Below the pieces are notes generated by a model that saw only the letters and a program-made list of their open reading frames with translations, was not told the DNA's origin and searched no databases. A stretch of DNA of 40,662 bases, from NCBI GenBank assembly GCA_964629965.1, contig CAZVRZ010000030.1, positions 1 to 40,662 on the forward strand, given 5' to 3'. This document shows, in pieces, positions 7,711-15,606 of this stretch (positions are counted from its first letter, which is position 1; each line of letters opens with the position of its first letter). Made by a program: the position numbers and the translations under genes. Source of the stretch: CAZVRZ01 sp964629965 (lineage in GTDB: Bacteria; Chloroflexota; Anaerolineae; Anaerolineales; UBA4823).

Positions 7711-9189
7711 TTAATATGCGCCGCGGCGAGAGGCGACCGCCGGGATGGTGTAAAAAAAGATGTAGATATCCATCCAAATCGTCCAGTTGCGGATGTAAGA
7801 CATATCCAACTGCACACGATCCTCATAGGTCACGTTTGAACGCCCGCTGACCTGCCACAGCCCGGTAATGCCCGGTTTGACCGTGAGCAGGTTGGTACCC
7901 CACTTGCCATACATATTCATCTCCGGCGGCGAGATCATGCGCGGCCCCACCCAGCTCATCTGCCCCAGCAGCACATTGAATATCTGCGGCAGCTCATCCA
8001 GGCTGAACTTGCGCAGCACTTTGCCCAGGCGGGTCACCCGCGGGTCATCTTTGATCTTGTATTCCCGCTCCCACTGCGCCTTCAACTCAGGGTTCTTCTC
8101 CAGGATTTCGTCGCCGTTCGTCACCATGGTGCGGAACTTGAAAGCATCGAACTGCGTCCCGTTCACGCCCATCACCCGCCGGCGATAGATGACCGGGCCG
8201 GGCGAGTCCAGTTTCACCAGCACAGCCAGCAGCAGCAAAAGCGGCCACAACACCACCAGCGCCGCCAGGGTGATCGAGTAATCGAACAGCGCTTTCAGGA
8301 GCATGTCCATCCCGGCGATGCGCGTCTTGTTCACCTCGATCAACGGCACGTAAGCCAATTCTTTAACCCGTAGCCCGGAGGAAAGCAGTTCGAACAGGCC
8401 CGAAGACAGGCGCAGGTTGACCTGGCGATTCGCGGACAGGCTGCGAAACACGCCCAGGAGTTGCTCGCGCTCAATGGCGGTCGGCGCCACGATCACTTCC
8501 TGCACGTGACCGGCCTCCACCACCTGCTCGATCTGTTCGATACTCCCGAGCACTTTATAGCGCCCGCAGACCTCCATCCCGGCCGGCTGGTCGTCATCAA
8601 CAAAACCGGTGATGTACAGGCCGGAGGTGGACCACTGGCAAAGCTGATCGGCCAGCGCACAGCCTTCGGCGTTGGCGCCCACGATCAGCGCCGGGACCAG
8701 CAGGTGGCCGCGCCGGCGCAGGAAATACACCACCCGCCGGACCAAAAAGCGGCTCCCGCCCACGAACACGAGGCTCAACGCCCAGGAAAGCACCAGCCAG
8801 CCGCGCGAAACCACCACATCCTCGCGGCGCAGAAAATCGAAAACGATGATGGCCAAAGCAATGGCGGTCACCGCGTTGAACACCTGAGCGTACTCCTGCA
8901 GGCCGCCAAAGAGCGTGCTGGGATGGTAGAGCTGGAAAGCCGCCAGGATTACCAGCCAGGCCGGCATAAAGGCCAGGATCAACCCGGCGTAATCCAGAAA
9001 ATCATAGGTGGAATAATAGGGTAAAACCACGAATCGCAGGTAAAACGACAGCCAGAGGGCCGCGCTGAACGTCAACGCATCCACGACCATCAAAATAGCG
9101 GTGGTCAGGCATTGGCGCTGGCGGCGCGAAAGCGGCAGCAGCCGGGCCGGCGTTTCCACCTGCATTTGTGTTTGCGCCTCACCGATCAT
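7711..9189 (-). CDS. Polyprenyl glycosylphosphotransferase (initiating sugar-1-phosphate transferase, WcaJ/WbaP type)
   Basis: 492 residues. Four or five N-terminal membrane segments (about 28-145), then a Rossmann-like CoA-binding-type domain (ALIVGANAEGC, about 167-240), a further membrane helix near 300-325, and the C-terminal bacterial sugar transferase domain. That domain has GPVIYRRRVMG, FDAFKFRTM, RKFSLDELPQ, WVGPR and PGITGLWQVSGRS. The family transfers a sugar 1-phosphate from a nucleotide sugar to undecaprenyl phosphate at the inner membrane face, which starts repeat-unit assembly. The ATG overlaps the stop of the GT4 gene by four bases (ATGA). This is the only initiating transferase in the window. 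Confidence 0.95.
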   Translation of the reverse strand: MIGEAQTQMQVETPARLLPLSRRQRQCLTTAILMVVDALTFSAALWLSFYLRFVVLPYYSTYDFLDYAGLILAFMPAWLVILAAFQLYHPSTLFGGLQEYAQVFNAVTAIALAIIVFDFLRREDVVVSRGWLVLSWALSLVFVGGSRFLVRRVVYFLRRRGHLLVPALIVGANAEGCALADQLCQWSTSGLYITGFVDDDQPAGMEVCGRYKVLGSIEQIEQVVEAGHVQEVIVAPTAIEREQLLGVFRSLSANRQVNLRLSSGLFELLSSGLRVKELAYVPLIEVNKTRIAGMDMLLKALFDYSITLAALVVLWPLLLLLAVLVKLDSPGPVIYRRRVMGVNGTQFDAFKFRTMVTNGDEILEKNPELKAQWEREYKIKDDPRVTRLGKVLRKFSLDELPQIFNVLLGQMSWVGPRMISPPEMNMYGKWGTNLLTVKPGITGLWQVSGRSNVTYEDRVQLDMSYIRNWTIWMDIYIFFYTIPAVASRRGAY

Positions 9190-10415
9190 AACTTGACCTC
9201 CTGGTAGATTCCTTCCAACTGGCTTACGATTCTTTCCCAGTCATGCCAGCTTTGCACATAAGCCCGCCCGCGCTTCCCAATCCGGCGACGCTGCGCCTCA
9301 TCTGACAGGAGCTTGATGATGCCATCCGCCAGGGCAGCGTCGTTCTTGCCCACCAGCAGATCCTGTCCGGGCCGGGCCTGCAAAGCCGCCACGGCCAGCT
9401 CGCTGGCTGCGACTGCCGTGCCGCAGGCCATGGCCTCCAAAACCTTGTTCTGGATGCCGGCGCCATAGGTCAGCGGCGCAACGGCCAGCGCAGCCTGCTG
9501 CAGATAGGGGCGCAGGTCCGCCACCGTGCCGGTGACCACGATGCGCGGCTCGGCCTGGGCCAGCTCCAGCAGCGCCGGGGCGGGATCTTTGCCGGCCAGC
9601 ACCAGGCGGGTTTGGGGATGAACGCGCCAAACGAGCGGCATGATCTCACGCGCCAGGTGCAGCGCGGCGGTCACGTTGGCATGATAACTCAGCTTGCCGC
9701 TGAACACGATCTGGGTCTGCTGGCGGCTATCCTCCTGGGCGGTAAAATATTCCAGGTCAACGCCGTTGGGCAGCACCTGCACCCGTTCCGGGGGCGGCGC
9801 AACGCGCCCGTTCTGGCTGGCAGCCAGCCCCAGCAGTGCTTCCCGGTCGCGCACCGAGGTGACCAGGACACGCTCGAAAGCATGCAGCAGGTGGGCTTCG
9901 TACCGCCGCGTGCGCGGCAGATCGAAGCGCGTCGCCCAGCGGCCAAACCCGCTGCGGCTGGTTTGCACGGCCTGCTCGAAGAGCAGTGATATGCAATCCA
10001 CGCTGTCCCACACAATGGGGATGGCCGCGCCGCGCTGTTTCAAGGCATCCCGCAAGTGCAGGCCATACGCCGAACCGCGCAGATGCTCGACATGCACCAC
10101 ATCTACCGGCTGGCTGCGCACAAATTCATCCACTGCCCGCGCCAGCGCCGGCTGCCAGCAGTAGCGCGCCTGGAGCGGCTGGCGCGAAGGGAGCGCCTGG
10201 GCCAGGTTCAGCGCCACGCGCTCCCTGGGCAACGGGAAGGCGATCACCTTCATATCCTGCTGGCGGAACTCATCCAGGGCCTGCTGCTCGGCAGCGTTCT
10301 CCCACAGCGTGGCCAGCGTAATGTGATGGCCGCGCCGCGCCAGCCCGCGCAGCAGATTATACGGCCGGGTGCGGATCAGCGTGGGGGTGTAGGGGATGAG
10401 GAAAAGCAGGTTCAT
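9186..10415 (-). CDS. Glycosyltransferase, GT4 family
   Basis: About 409 residues from MNLLFLIPYTP. Two-domain GT-B layout: the N-terminal half has RPYNLLRGLARRGHHITLA, and the C-terminal half has IVFSGKLSYHANV and GAGIQNKVLEAMACGTAVAAS, the GT4 EX7E-type donor-binding region. It probably adds a sugar on the cytoplasmic side. Upstream in-frame starts at 10421 and 10469 exist. The 10469 one lies inside the hairpin at 10434-10474, so a start at 10415 or 10421 is preferred. The gene is coupled by ATGA to the phosphotransferase gene. Confidence 0.9.
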   Translation of the reverse strand: MNLLFLIPYTPTLIRTRPYNLLRGLARRGHHITLATLWENAAEQQALDEFRQQDMKVIAFPLPRERVALNLAQALPSRQPLQARYCWQPALARAVDEFVRSQPVDVVHVEHLRGSAYGLHLRDALKQRGAAIPIVWDSVDCISLLFEQAVQTSRSGFGRWATRFDLPRTRRYEAHLLHAFERVLVTSVRDREALLGLAASQNGRVAPPPERVQVLPNGVDLEYFTAQEDSRQQTQIVFSGKLSYHANVTAALHLAREIMPLVWRVHPQTRLVLAGKDPAPALLELAQAEPRIVVTGTVADLRPYLQQAALAVAPLTYGAGIQNKVLEAMACGTAVAASELAVAALQARPGQDLLVGKNDAALADGIIKLLSDEAQRRRIGKRGRAYVQSWHDWERIVSQLEGIYQEVKL

Positions 10416-10433
10416 GGGCATTCTAGATATTGT

Positions 10434-10474
10434 GGGATTTGAATAAGGGCGCTGTACGCCCTTATTCAAATCCC
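10434..10474. repeat. Perfect 18-bp inverted repeat (hairpin)
   Basis: GGGATTTGAATAAGGGCG at 10434-10451 and its exact complement at 10457-10474, around a 5-nt loop. It stands between the stop of the GT-C gene (10620) and the GT4 start (10415). There is no T-run on either side on the minus strand, so it is not a standard terminator. A possible 21-codon ORF (10462-10527) ends inside the left half. Confidence 0.9.
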
Positions 10475-10539
10475 CATGTCTTTACCAGTCGTGAAAAAGC
10501 TCGGAAAAGGTTCGCCAGGGAAGACATGATATTTCTTGC

Positions 10540-10566
10540 CACGAATGGGCGCGAATTGACACGAAT
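10540..10566. repeat. Iterated CACGAAT motif with 10-bp period
   Basis: CACGAAT at 10540, CGCGAAT at 10550 and CACGAAT at 10560: three copies spaced exactly 10 bp, one helical turn apart. From memory, tracts of this kind are scattered through intergenic DNA of several unrelated bacteria. Here the tract lies 54 bp past the GT-C stop codon. Apart from this and the hairpin, I see nothing certain in 10475-10619. Confidence 0.6.
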
Positions 10567-10619
10567 TTAATATAAAAAAGGGGTTAGATCCTGCCAGCTT
10601 CTCAATTGCCTGCCCGCCT

Positions 10620-12080
10620 TCAAGGTTTGGGAACCAGCCTGCGCTGCAAGGGAGGCAGCCAGACCAGCAAACGCCAGAGGGCATAAGCGGCAAAAACCAG
10701 GCTGACGGCATCCGTTGGCAGTCGATAGCGGATGCCGGCCCAGGAAACAAGGTGCACACCAATGTAGACCACACAAAACAAAACCAGTAAAGCACCTGGC
10801 CTTGGATCGAGCCGCCCGCGGCGTATCTCGATATACCATAGGATGCCGCCAGCGATCATGAAAGGCAGGGCCAGGCCAAAGGAGATCACCCTGATAATAT
10901 TACTGGGCAGACTGGAATTGGGCAGAGGCCAGAAGACAAAATGAGCGGGAATACGCGAGAGTGTGAGCGAGACAAAGCGCACAGGATCATCGATCACAAA
11001 ACGCAGACCGCGTTGCATCAGTACCTGTTCCAGGGCGGCTTCATTCAGGTGCCGTAATTCCTGGGGGATGAGCTCCTGGTAGGATGGCATATCAGGGGTA
11101 AAAAGATAAACAAAGCGGTAACCATGAACGGGATGGTTGGCCCAAAAGAAGGCATAGCCAGCATTCGTGTTCAACAAGACAAAACGCCCAAAATGGCGAT
11201 AATTGAGAGCGGTGAACGGTGCGATCATCGCTACCAGCACCAACAAGGTAACCAATCCGCCCATAAATACCGGGCGGAAAGCCCCGCTCCAACGAGTCCA
11301 CCCAGAGCCGGCCTGTGTCCCCCGCGACCTGGCCCACCACAGCCACAAGAAAAGAAAGGGAACAAAAAAGAGGAAGACCTGCCGCAACATGACGGCGCAA
11401 CCGATCGCCAGGCCCAATTCGAGGAAGAGCCAAACCTCACGCCGGGTTCCTCTCACTGCGGGAGAGGAGTAGGCAAGGCGCAAGGAGCAATCCAACGCCC
11501 ACAGAATAGCAATGATATGGAAAGTTTCTGTCATCAGCGAGCCAGCATAATAAATCAAATAAGGATGAAAGGCAACCCAGGCGGCAGCGATCAATGCTGG
11601 AGTAACTGTGATGCGGAGAAGAACAAAATGTTGATCCTGGAAGAGGCGGTGGGTCAGGCGGTAAGCCAGCCAGGGCATCAGTACGCCGGCCAATATAGCC
11701 TGTATTAAACGGGCAACAATAGGTTTTACACCGCAGAGGGCATACACGCCAACCAAATAAAAGGTATAAAGATAGGACCAATGGGCAGTTGGTTCGCCGG
11801 CAGGCGTCACCGGCCACCATTGAGTTGGCATAGTGAAACCATAGCCATCAAGCAGACGGGTAGCCAGGGTATGATAAGAAACTTGATCATATGTTCCCGG
11901 GAGTGGTTTAACATCATTCCCCTCAAACAGCGCAACTGCCAAGCGCGAAACTACAGCCAAAATCAGAATAAGCCACAAAGAGCGGCTAAATAATCTAGGG
12001 AGGGACAAGACTCCTTTTTTACATCTCTCAATATAACCGGAAGCAGAAAATTTGGTTGTTCCGGGAACCCGTCTAAACAT
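10620..12080 (-). CDS. Membrane GT-C glycosyltransferase (GT39/ArnT-like)
   Basis: About 486 residues with roughly ten hydrophobic segments. Just after the first membrane helix is YDQVSYHTLATRLLDGYGF, the acidic loop plus LA..LL pattern typical of dolichyl-phosphate-mannosyltransferase-like GT-C proteins. These enzymes use a polyprenyl-phosphate sugar and work on the outer face of the membrane. The start MFRRV at 12080 is chosen because GGAGG lies 8 nt upstream; an earlier in-frame ATG at 12104 has no such site. The start codon overlaps the end of a 25-codon ORF. Confidence 0.87.
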   Translation of the reverse strand: MFRRVPGTTKFSASGYIERCKKGVLSLPRLFSRSLWLILILAVVSRLAVALFEGNDVKPLPGTYDQVSYHTLATRLLDGYGFTMPTQWWPVTPAGEPTAHWSYLYTFYLVGVYALCGVKPIVARLIQAILAGVLMPWLAYRLTHRLFQDQHFVLLRITVTPALIAAAWVAFHPYLIYYAGSLMTETFHIIAILWALDCSLRLAYSSPAVRGTRREVWLFLELGLAIGCAVMLRQVFLFFVPFLFLWLWWARSRGTQAGSGWTRWSGAFRPVFMGGLVTLLVLVAMIAPFTALNYRHFGRFVLLNTNAGYAFFWANHPVHGYRFVYLFTPDMPSYQELIPQELRHLNEAALEQVLMQRGLRFVIDDPVRFVSLTLSRIPAHFVFWPLPNSSLPSNIIRVISFGLALPFMIAGGILWYIEIRRGRLDPRPGALLVLFCVVYIGVHLVSWAGIRYRLPTDAVSLVFAAYALWRLLVWLPPLQRRLVPKP

Positions 12081-12150
12081 TCGTTCGCCTCCATCCCTGA
12101 GCATTGAGTGTTTCTAGATACTTTTGGAGAGCGCTTTCATCATAACCCAT
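12073..12150 (-). CDS. Possible 25-residue ORF overlapping the GT-C start
   Basis: ATG at 12150 with AGGA 7 nt upstream, a 25-codon frame containing YDESALQKYLETLNAQGW, and TAG at 12073-12075. The stop overlaps the ATG of the GT-C gene (ATGTTTAG). It could be a leader peptide that couples translation, or the end of a decayed gene. No family recognised. Confidence 0.3.
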   Translation of the reverse strand: MGYDESALQKYLETLNAQGWRRTNV

Positions 12151-12164
12151 ATTATTTCCTGTTC

Positions 12165-12278
12165 TCAAGATTCCCAACCATCGATCGATTTGATCATCTT
12201 GGTGGGGTTGCCCTCGCCATTAATGAATAAGGCAGGATATCTCAGGTAATAACACTGCCAGCCGCGATGACCGAGTGT
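12165..12278 (-). pseudogene. Possible relic coding fragment directly after deoB
   Basis: The frame continues past the deoB stop for 37 more sense codons before TGA. It reads like real protein (GWQCYYLRYPALFING, then NPTKMIKSIDGW) and not like random spacer. DeoB itself ends normally, so this is not its C-terminus. It could be the tail of a lost gene to which deoB was joined. Together with the 25-codon ORF it fills the deoB/GT-C gap. Weak evidence, based only on residue pattern. Confidence 0.25.
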
Positions 12279-13457
12279 TCACATATCCTTATTAAAGAAA
12301 CTCTGGCCGATAACCGGAGGCGTCAATCCGAATATCTGCGCGATCGTGGCAGCTACATCGCCCAAGCTCGAGCGAGCGCCAAGGTTGTAGCCTACCCTGA
12401 TTCCAGGGCCAAATACCAGCAAGGGCACATATTCGCGCGAATGGTCTGTACCTGGCGTAGTTGGGTCAACGCCATGATCTGCCGAAATAATAACCATATC
12501 GTAAGGTTTCAGTCCCGCCCAAATCTGCGGTAAAAAGCTGTCAAATTCTTGTAAAGCCCTGGCATAGCCTGCGGAGTCGTTGCGATGCCCATAGATCATG
12601 TCGAACTCAATCAGGTTCGCGAATAACAGCCCGTCAAAATCCTCGCCCAGCAAATCTAACATCGCCAGGATGCTCTCCCGGTTCGAAACAGTATGGTTCG
12701 AACGACCGATGCCGCGCCGCCCGAAAATATCATCAATCTTACCCACCGAGCAGACTTGCTTGCCTGCCGCGTATAACTTGTCCAACATGGTAGGCTCATC
12801 CGGCAAACGGGGATAATCCCGGCGGTGGGGTGTACGCTTGAAATTCTCTGGAGCATCCCCAAGAAACGGGCGCGCAATCACCCGTCCCACGTTATGAACC
12901 CCCTTCAGCATCTCCCGGGCCTGCTCGCATAAGCCATATAGTTCTGGTAAGGGGATCACTTCTTCATGAGCTGCTAACTGAAAAACGCTGTCCGCCGAAG
13001 TATACAAAATGGGTTTGCCGGTGCGGATGTGCTCCATCCCCAATTCCACGAGTATTTCCGTTCCGGAAGCCGGTTTATTTCCTAACACATCTTTCCCGGT
13101 ACGGCGATTGAATTCATCTACAACATCTGGAGGAAACCCGAGAGGATAGGTAGGAAACGCTTCCGGCAAATAGATGCCCATCAATTCCCAATGACCGGTG
13201 ATGGTATCCTTACCGGCCGATTTCGGCTGCATCTTCCCATAACACCCGCGAGGCATGGGGGGCGGCGGCACTCCCATGATCGGTGTGATACAGCCCAGCC
13301 CCAACTCCTGCAAATTGGGGAGTTGCAAGCCGCCCACTGCGTTGGCAGTATTCGCCAGGGAATGGCTGCCTTCATCGCCATACTGGGCCGCGTCTGGCGC
13401 CGCGCCAATCCCAACCCCATCTAAAACGATTACGATCACCCTACGTATCAGTGCCAT
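12279..13457 (-). CDS. deoB: Phosphopentomutase
   Basis: 392 residues, normal length for bacterial DeoB. The metal site DGVGIGAAPDAAQYGDEGSH starts at Asp13. Further marks are GKDTITGHWELMG, YTSADSVFQLAAHEE and VIISADHGVDPTTPGTDHSREYVP near the C-terminus, the alkaline-phosphatase-superfamily metal ligands. It interconverts (deoxy)ribose 1-phosphate and 5-phosphate in nucleoside salvage in the cytoplasm. GAGGA lies about 10 nt before the ATG. A nucleoside-salvage gene is out of place here: it has glycosyltransferases on both sides and the same orientation. It could be a passenger captured during island rearrangement. Confidence 0.95.
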   Translation of the reverse strand: MALIRRVIVIVLDGVGIGAAPDAAQYGDEGSHSLANTANAVGGLQLPNLQELGLGCITPIMGVPPPPMPRGCYGKMQPKSAGKDTITGHWELMGIYLPEAFPTYPLGFPPDVVDEFNRRTGKDVLGNKPASGTEILVELGMEHIRTGKPILYTSADSVFQLAAHEEVIPLPELYGLCEQAREMLKGVHNVGRVIARPFLGDAPENFKRTPHRRDYPRLPDEPTMLDKLYAAGKQVCSVGKIDDIFGRRGIGRSNHTVSNRESILAMLDLLGEDFDGLLFANLIEFDMIYGHRNDSAGYARALQEFDSFLPQIWAGLKPYDMVIISADHGVDPTTPGTDHSREYVPLLVFGPGIRVGYNLGARSSLGDVAATIAQIFGLTPPVIGQSFFNKDM

Positions 13458-13495
13458 CCAATTTTATCCTCAAAGATCATCCCTCAATCAGCTAC

Positions 13496-14671
13496 TCATC
13501 GAGGTGTTCTGATCCATTGATCCTGTTTTTGAAAGAAACGAGAGCGAATACTAAGAAAGCTGCGCCAGCAGATGTAAATAGGGCCAGTTAATATTACTAA
13601 AAAGGCTCTCAGCGGAGCACGATCAAACGCCAGGGCCAGCAGCGGGTAAAGAAACAGAACGATAAAAATAACGAACCAGGCAGTTGGCAACCAGAACCAG
13701 ATGAAGTTTCTCAACAGCCAGGCAGTTGCCAGCATACCGGCCGCGATGAGCGTCAATGTAGAATAAGAAGGCATAAAAGCTTGAAAAGCGCCGTCCAAAA
13801 GCATCCATTTCCGGCGTATAATGCCATGCCAGAGCATCTCCCAGCCGAGTTTCCGGCTAGCCTGGTATGCGCCGCGCAGCCAGCGCGCCCGCTGCGCCCG
13901 GGCTATTTGCCAGTTGGCCGCCGCATCGCCATAACCGATCGCCTCCGGTTCATATTCGATCTGGATACCTTCTAACAGCAGCCGCTGGCGAAAAGCATAA
14001 TCTTCGGTTAACCCTTCTCCCCAACCAAAACGGCGGATCACCTCGGTTTGAAAACAAATCGAGTCGCCCATGTTCTTAGCAGACAGGCCCAATTTGCTGC
14101 GTCCCATATTTTGGCAGCGATTATCAATCAGGAACATGGCCCAGGTCAAGGCCGGGAACCAGCCGGCATCCGGGTTGCGGATGATATGGTTTCCCTGCGC
14201 TACCAGTGCGCCCCCTGCCAGGCGGCGGCTCATTACTTGAAAGAACGCCGGATGCACCTGAGTATCAGCGTCAAAGACCACAATGGCATCGTAAGGTTTC
14301 CCGGAAGAGAGAATATGCTGGAACAACCAGGAAAGCGCGGCGCCTTTTCCAGTTCTTGGACCTTGATTGCGTTCCAAAACGAAAGCGCCGGCCTGGCGCG
14401 CCTGGCAAGCAGTATCATCGGAACAGTAATCGGCTGCCACATAAATATCAAGTATTTGCCGGGGGTGATCCGCAGCATATATCGTCGCTACCGTTCTGGC
14501 AATGACCTCGGCTTCATTATGGGCCGGGATTGCCACCGCAAAGCAAAGTTTCTTATTCTCTTCGGAAACGGAAAATGGCAGCAGGCTGGCAAAGCAAAGA
14601 AGATACAGGTAAGCCGCCCCCACCAGGCTAAATACGAATACCAATAAAAACGCCCAGGAAATTAACTGCAT
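13496..14671 (-). CDS. Membrane-bound GT2 glycosyltransferase
   Basis: About 391 residues from MQLISWAF. An N-terminal membrane helix, then the GT-A domain with AIPAHNEAEVIARTV, VVFDADTQV (DxD), LTEDYAFRQRL and QRARWLRG (the Q-x-x-R-W of processive GT2 enzymes), and two or three C-terminal membrane helices. This layout is that of hyaluronan/PgaC-like synthases. It may polymerise or add one sugar at the membrane. The ATG overlaps the end of the next gene upstream by 10 nt (ATGCAGTTAA). The frame stays open for about 105 more codons upstream, but that stretch overlaps the neighbouring gene and is not protein-like. Confidence 0.88.
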   Translation of the reverse strand: MQLISWAFLLVFVFSLVGAAYLYLLCFASLLPFSVSEENKKLCFAVAIPAHNEAEVIARTVATIYAADHPRQILDIYVAADYCSDDTACQARQAGAFVLERNQGPRTGKGAALSWLFQHILSSGKPYDAIVVFDADTQVHPAFFQVMSRRLAGGALVAQGNHIIRNPDAGWFPALTWAMFLIDNRCQNMGRSKLGLSAKNMGDSICFQTEVIRRFGWGEGLTEDYAFRQRLLLEGIQIEYEPEAIGYGDAAANWQIARAQRARWLRGAYQASRKLGWEMLWHGIIRRKWMLLDGAFQAFMPSYSTLTLIAAGMLATAWLLRNFIWFWLPTAWFVIFIVLFLYPLLALAFDRAPLRAFLVILTGPIYICWRSFLSIRSRFFQKQDQWIRTPR

Positions 14672-15582
14672 GATTCGAACGAGACTTTCAACTCGGGCAG
14701 CTTTCGCAACACCTGCCGCCAGAAATCCGCAGAGGCTCGCCGATCTTTCACGAGCCAGCCACAGATAGAAAAAGTAATCACTTTGAGAATGGTCGCCAAC
14801 CGGATGGCGGCGAATAAAACCTGGTGCGCAACCTGCCCATGATGCTTTTCGAAATATAACAACTTGCTGCGGTAAAGCCGCAAGATCCTTTCCGGCGTGC
14901 GGCCGGTGCTGCCGCCTTCTAGATGAATAACGCGCGCCGAGGGCAAAAAGGCCACCTTCCAGCCTGCCTGGTGGGCGCGGCGGCACAGATCGATTTCCTC
15001 GCTAAACATGAAGTAACGCTCATCCAACAAACCGATCTGATCCAGCATGCTGCGCCGGGCCAACAAGCAGGCGCCGCCCACAACCCCTGTTTCAATCCAT
15101 CCTTTATCTAAGCCATTGCCGGCTCGCCTCTGGAAGCGATCCAGGCCCAACAAGCTGATCATTTCAGATACCAACGAAGGCAGCGGGCCGTGCGCCATCT
15201 GGGGCCGTCCGTCCGGGTAGAATAAATTCGCCCCCACAATGCCCGCCTCTGCATGTGCTTCCATGAACTGGATCATGCGCGCCAGTGCATTTTCCTGAAC
15301 GAAGGCATCGCTGTTCAACAAGAGAACGTAACGCCCGCTGCACAAACGCAGCGCCTGGTTGTTGGCTCGGGAAAAGCCGACATTCTCTGTATTTCCAATT
15401 AAGCTAACGGTCGGATAATCCTGACGAATCATCTGAACACTATCATCAGTGGAATGATTATCTATTACCCAAATATCGAAACTATAACCAGGCTTACTAC
15501 CTTGGATAGAATCAATACACTGCATCAATAATGAACAGGTGTTCCAGTTGACAATAATCACCGATAAATCCACTTTTAACAT
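14662..15582 (-). CDS. GT2 glycosyltransferase (rhamnosyltransferase-like)
   Basis: 306 residues. VDLSVIIVNWNTCSLL opens the GT-A fold, LLLNSDAFV carries the metal-binding Asp, and ERYFMFSEEIDLCRRAHQAG is the GT2 acceptor/base region. The C-terminal helix HHGQVAHQVLFAAIRLA is typical of the rhamnosyltransferase-like subgroup. It is soluble or peripheral. Its 3' end overlaps the membrane GT2 gene, so the two are probably translated together. The sugar specificity cannot be told from sequence. Confidence 0.88.
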   Translation of the reverse strand: MLKVDLSVIIVNWNTCSLLMQCIDSIQGSKPGYSFDIWVIDNHSTDDSVQMIRQDYPTVSLIGNTENVGFSRANNQALRLCSGRYVLLLNSDAFVQENALARMIQFMEAHAEAGIVGANLFYPDGRPQMAHGPLPSLVSEMISLLGLDRFQRRAGNGLDKGWIETGVVGGACLLARRSMLDQIGLLDERYFMFSEEIDLCRRAHQAGWKVAFLPSARVIHLEGGSTGRTPERILRLYRSKLLYFEKHHGQVAHQVLFAAIRLATILKVITFSICGWLVKDRRASADFWRQVLRKLPELKVSFESCS

Positions 15583-15606
15583 AACAGAAGACCGGTTTTA
15601 TTCCAC

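Noticed and set aside
12238..12279. AACACT/AGTGTT pair after deoB as terminator
   Set aside because: Arms of only 6 bp around a 17-nt loop and no T-run.
14048..14647. Plus-strand open frame (199 codons) opposite the membrane GT2
   Set aside because: Antisense to a gene with full GT2 motifs; no ribosome site or recognisable domain.
14672..14986. 105-codon N-terminal extension of the membrane GT2
   Set aside because: It overlaps the upstream GT2 gene in another frame, is Pro/Arg-rich and not like the family; the start at 14671 fits the first membrane helix.
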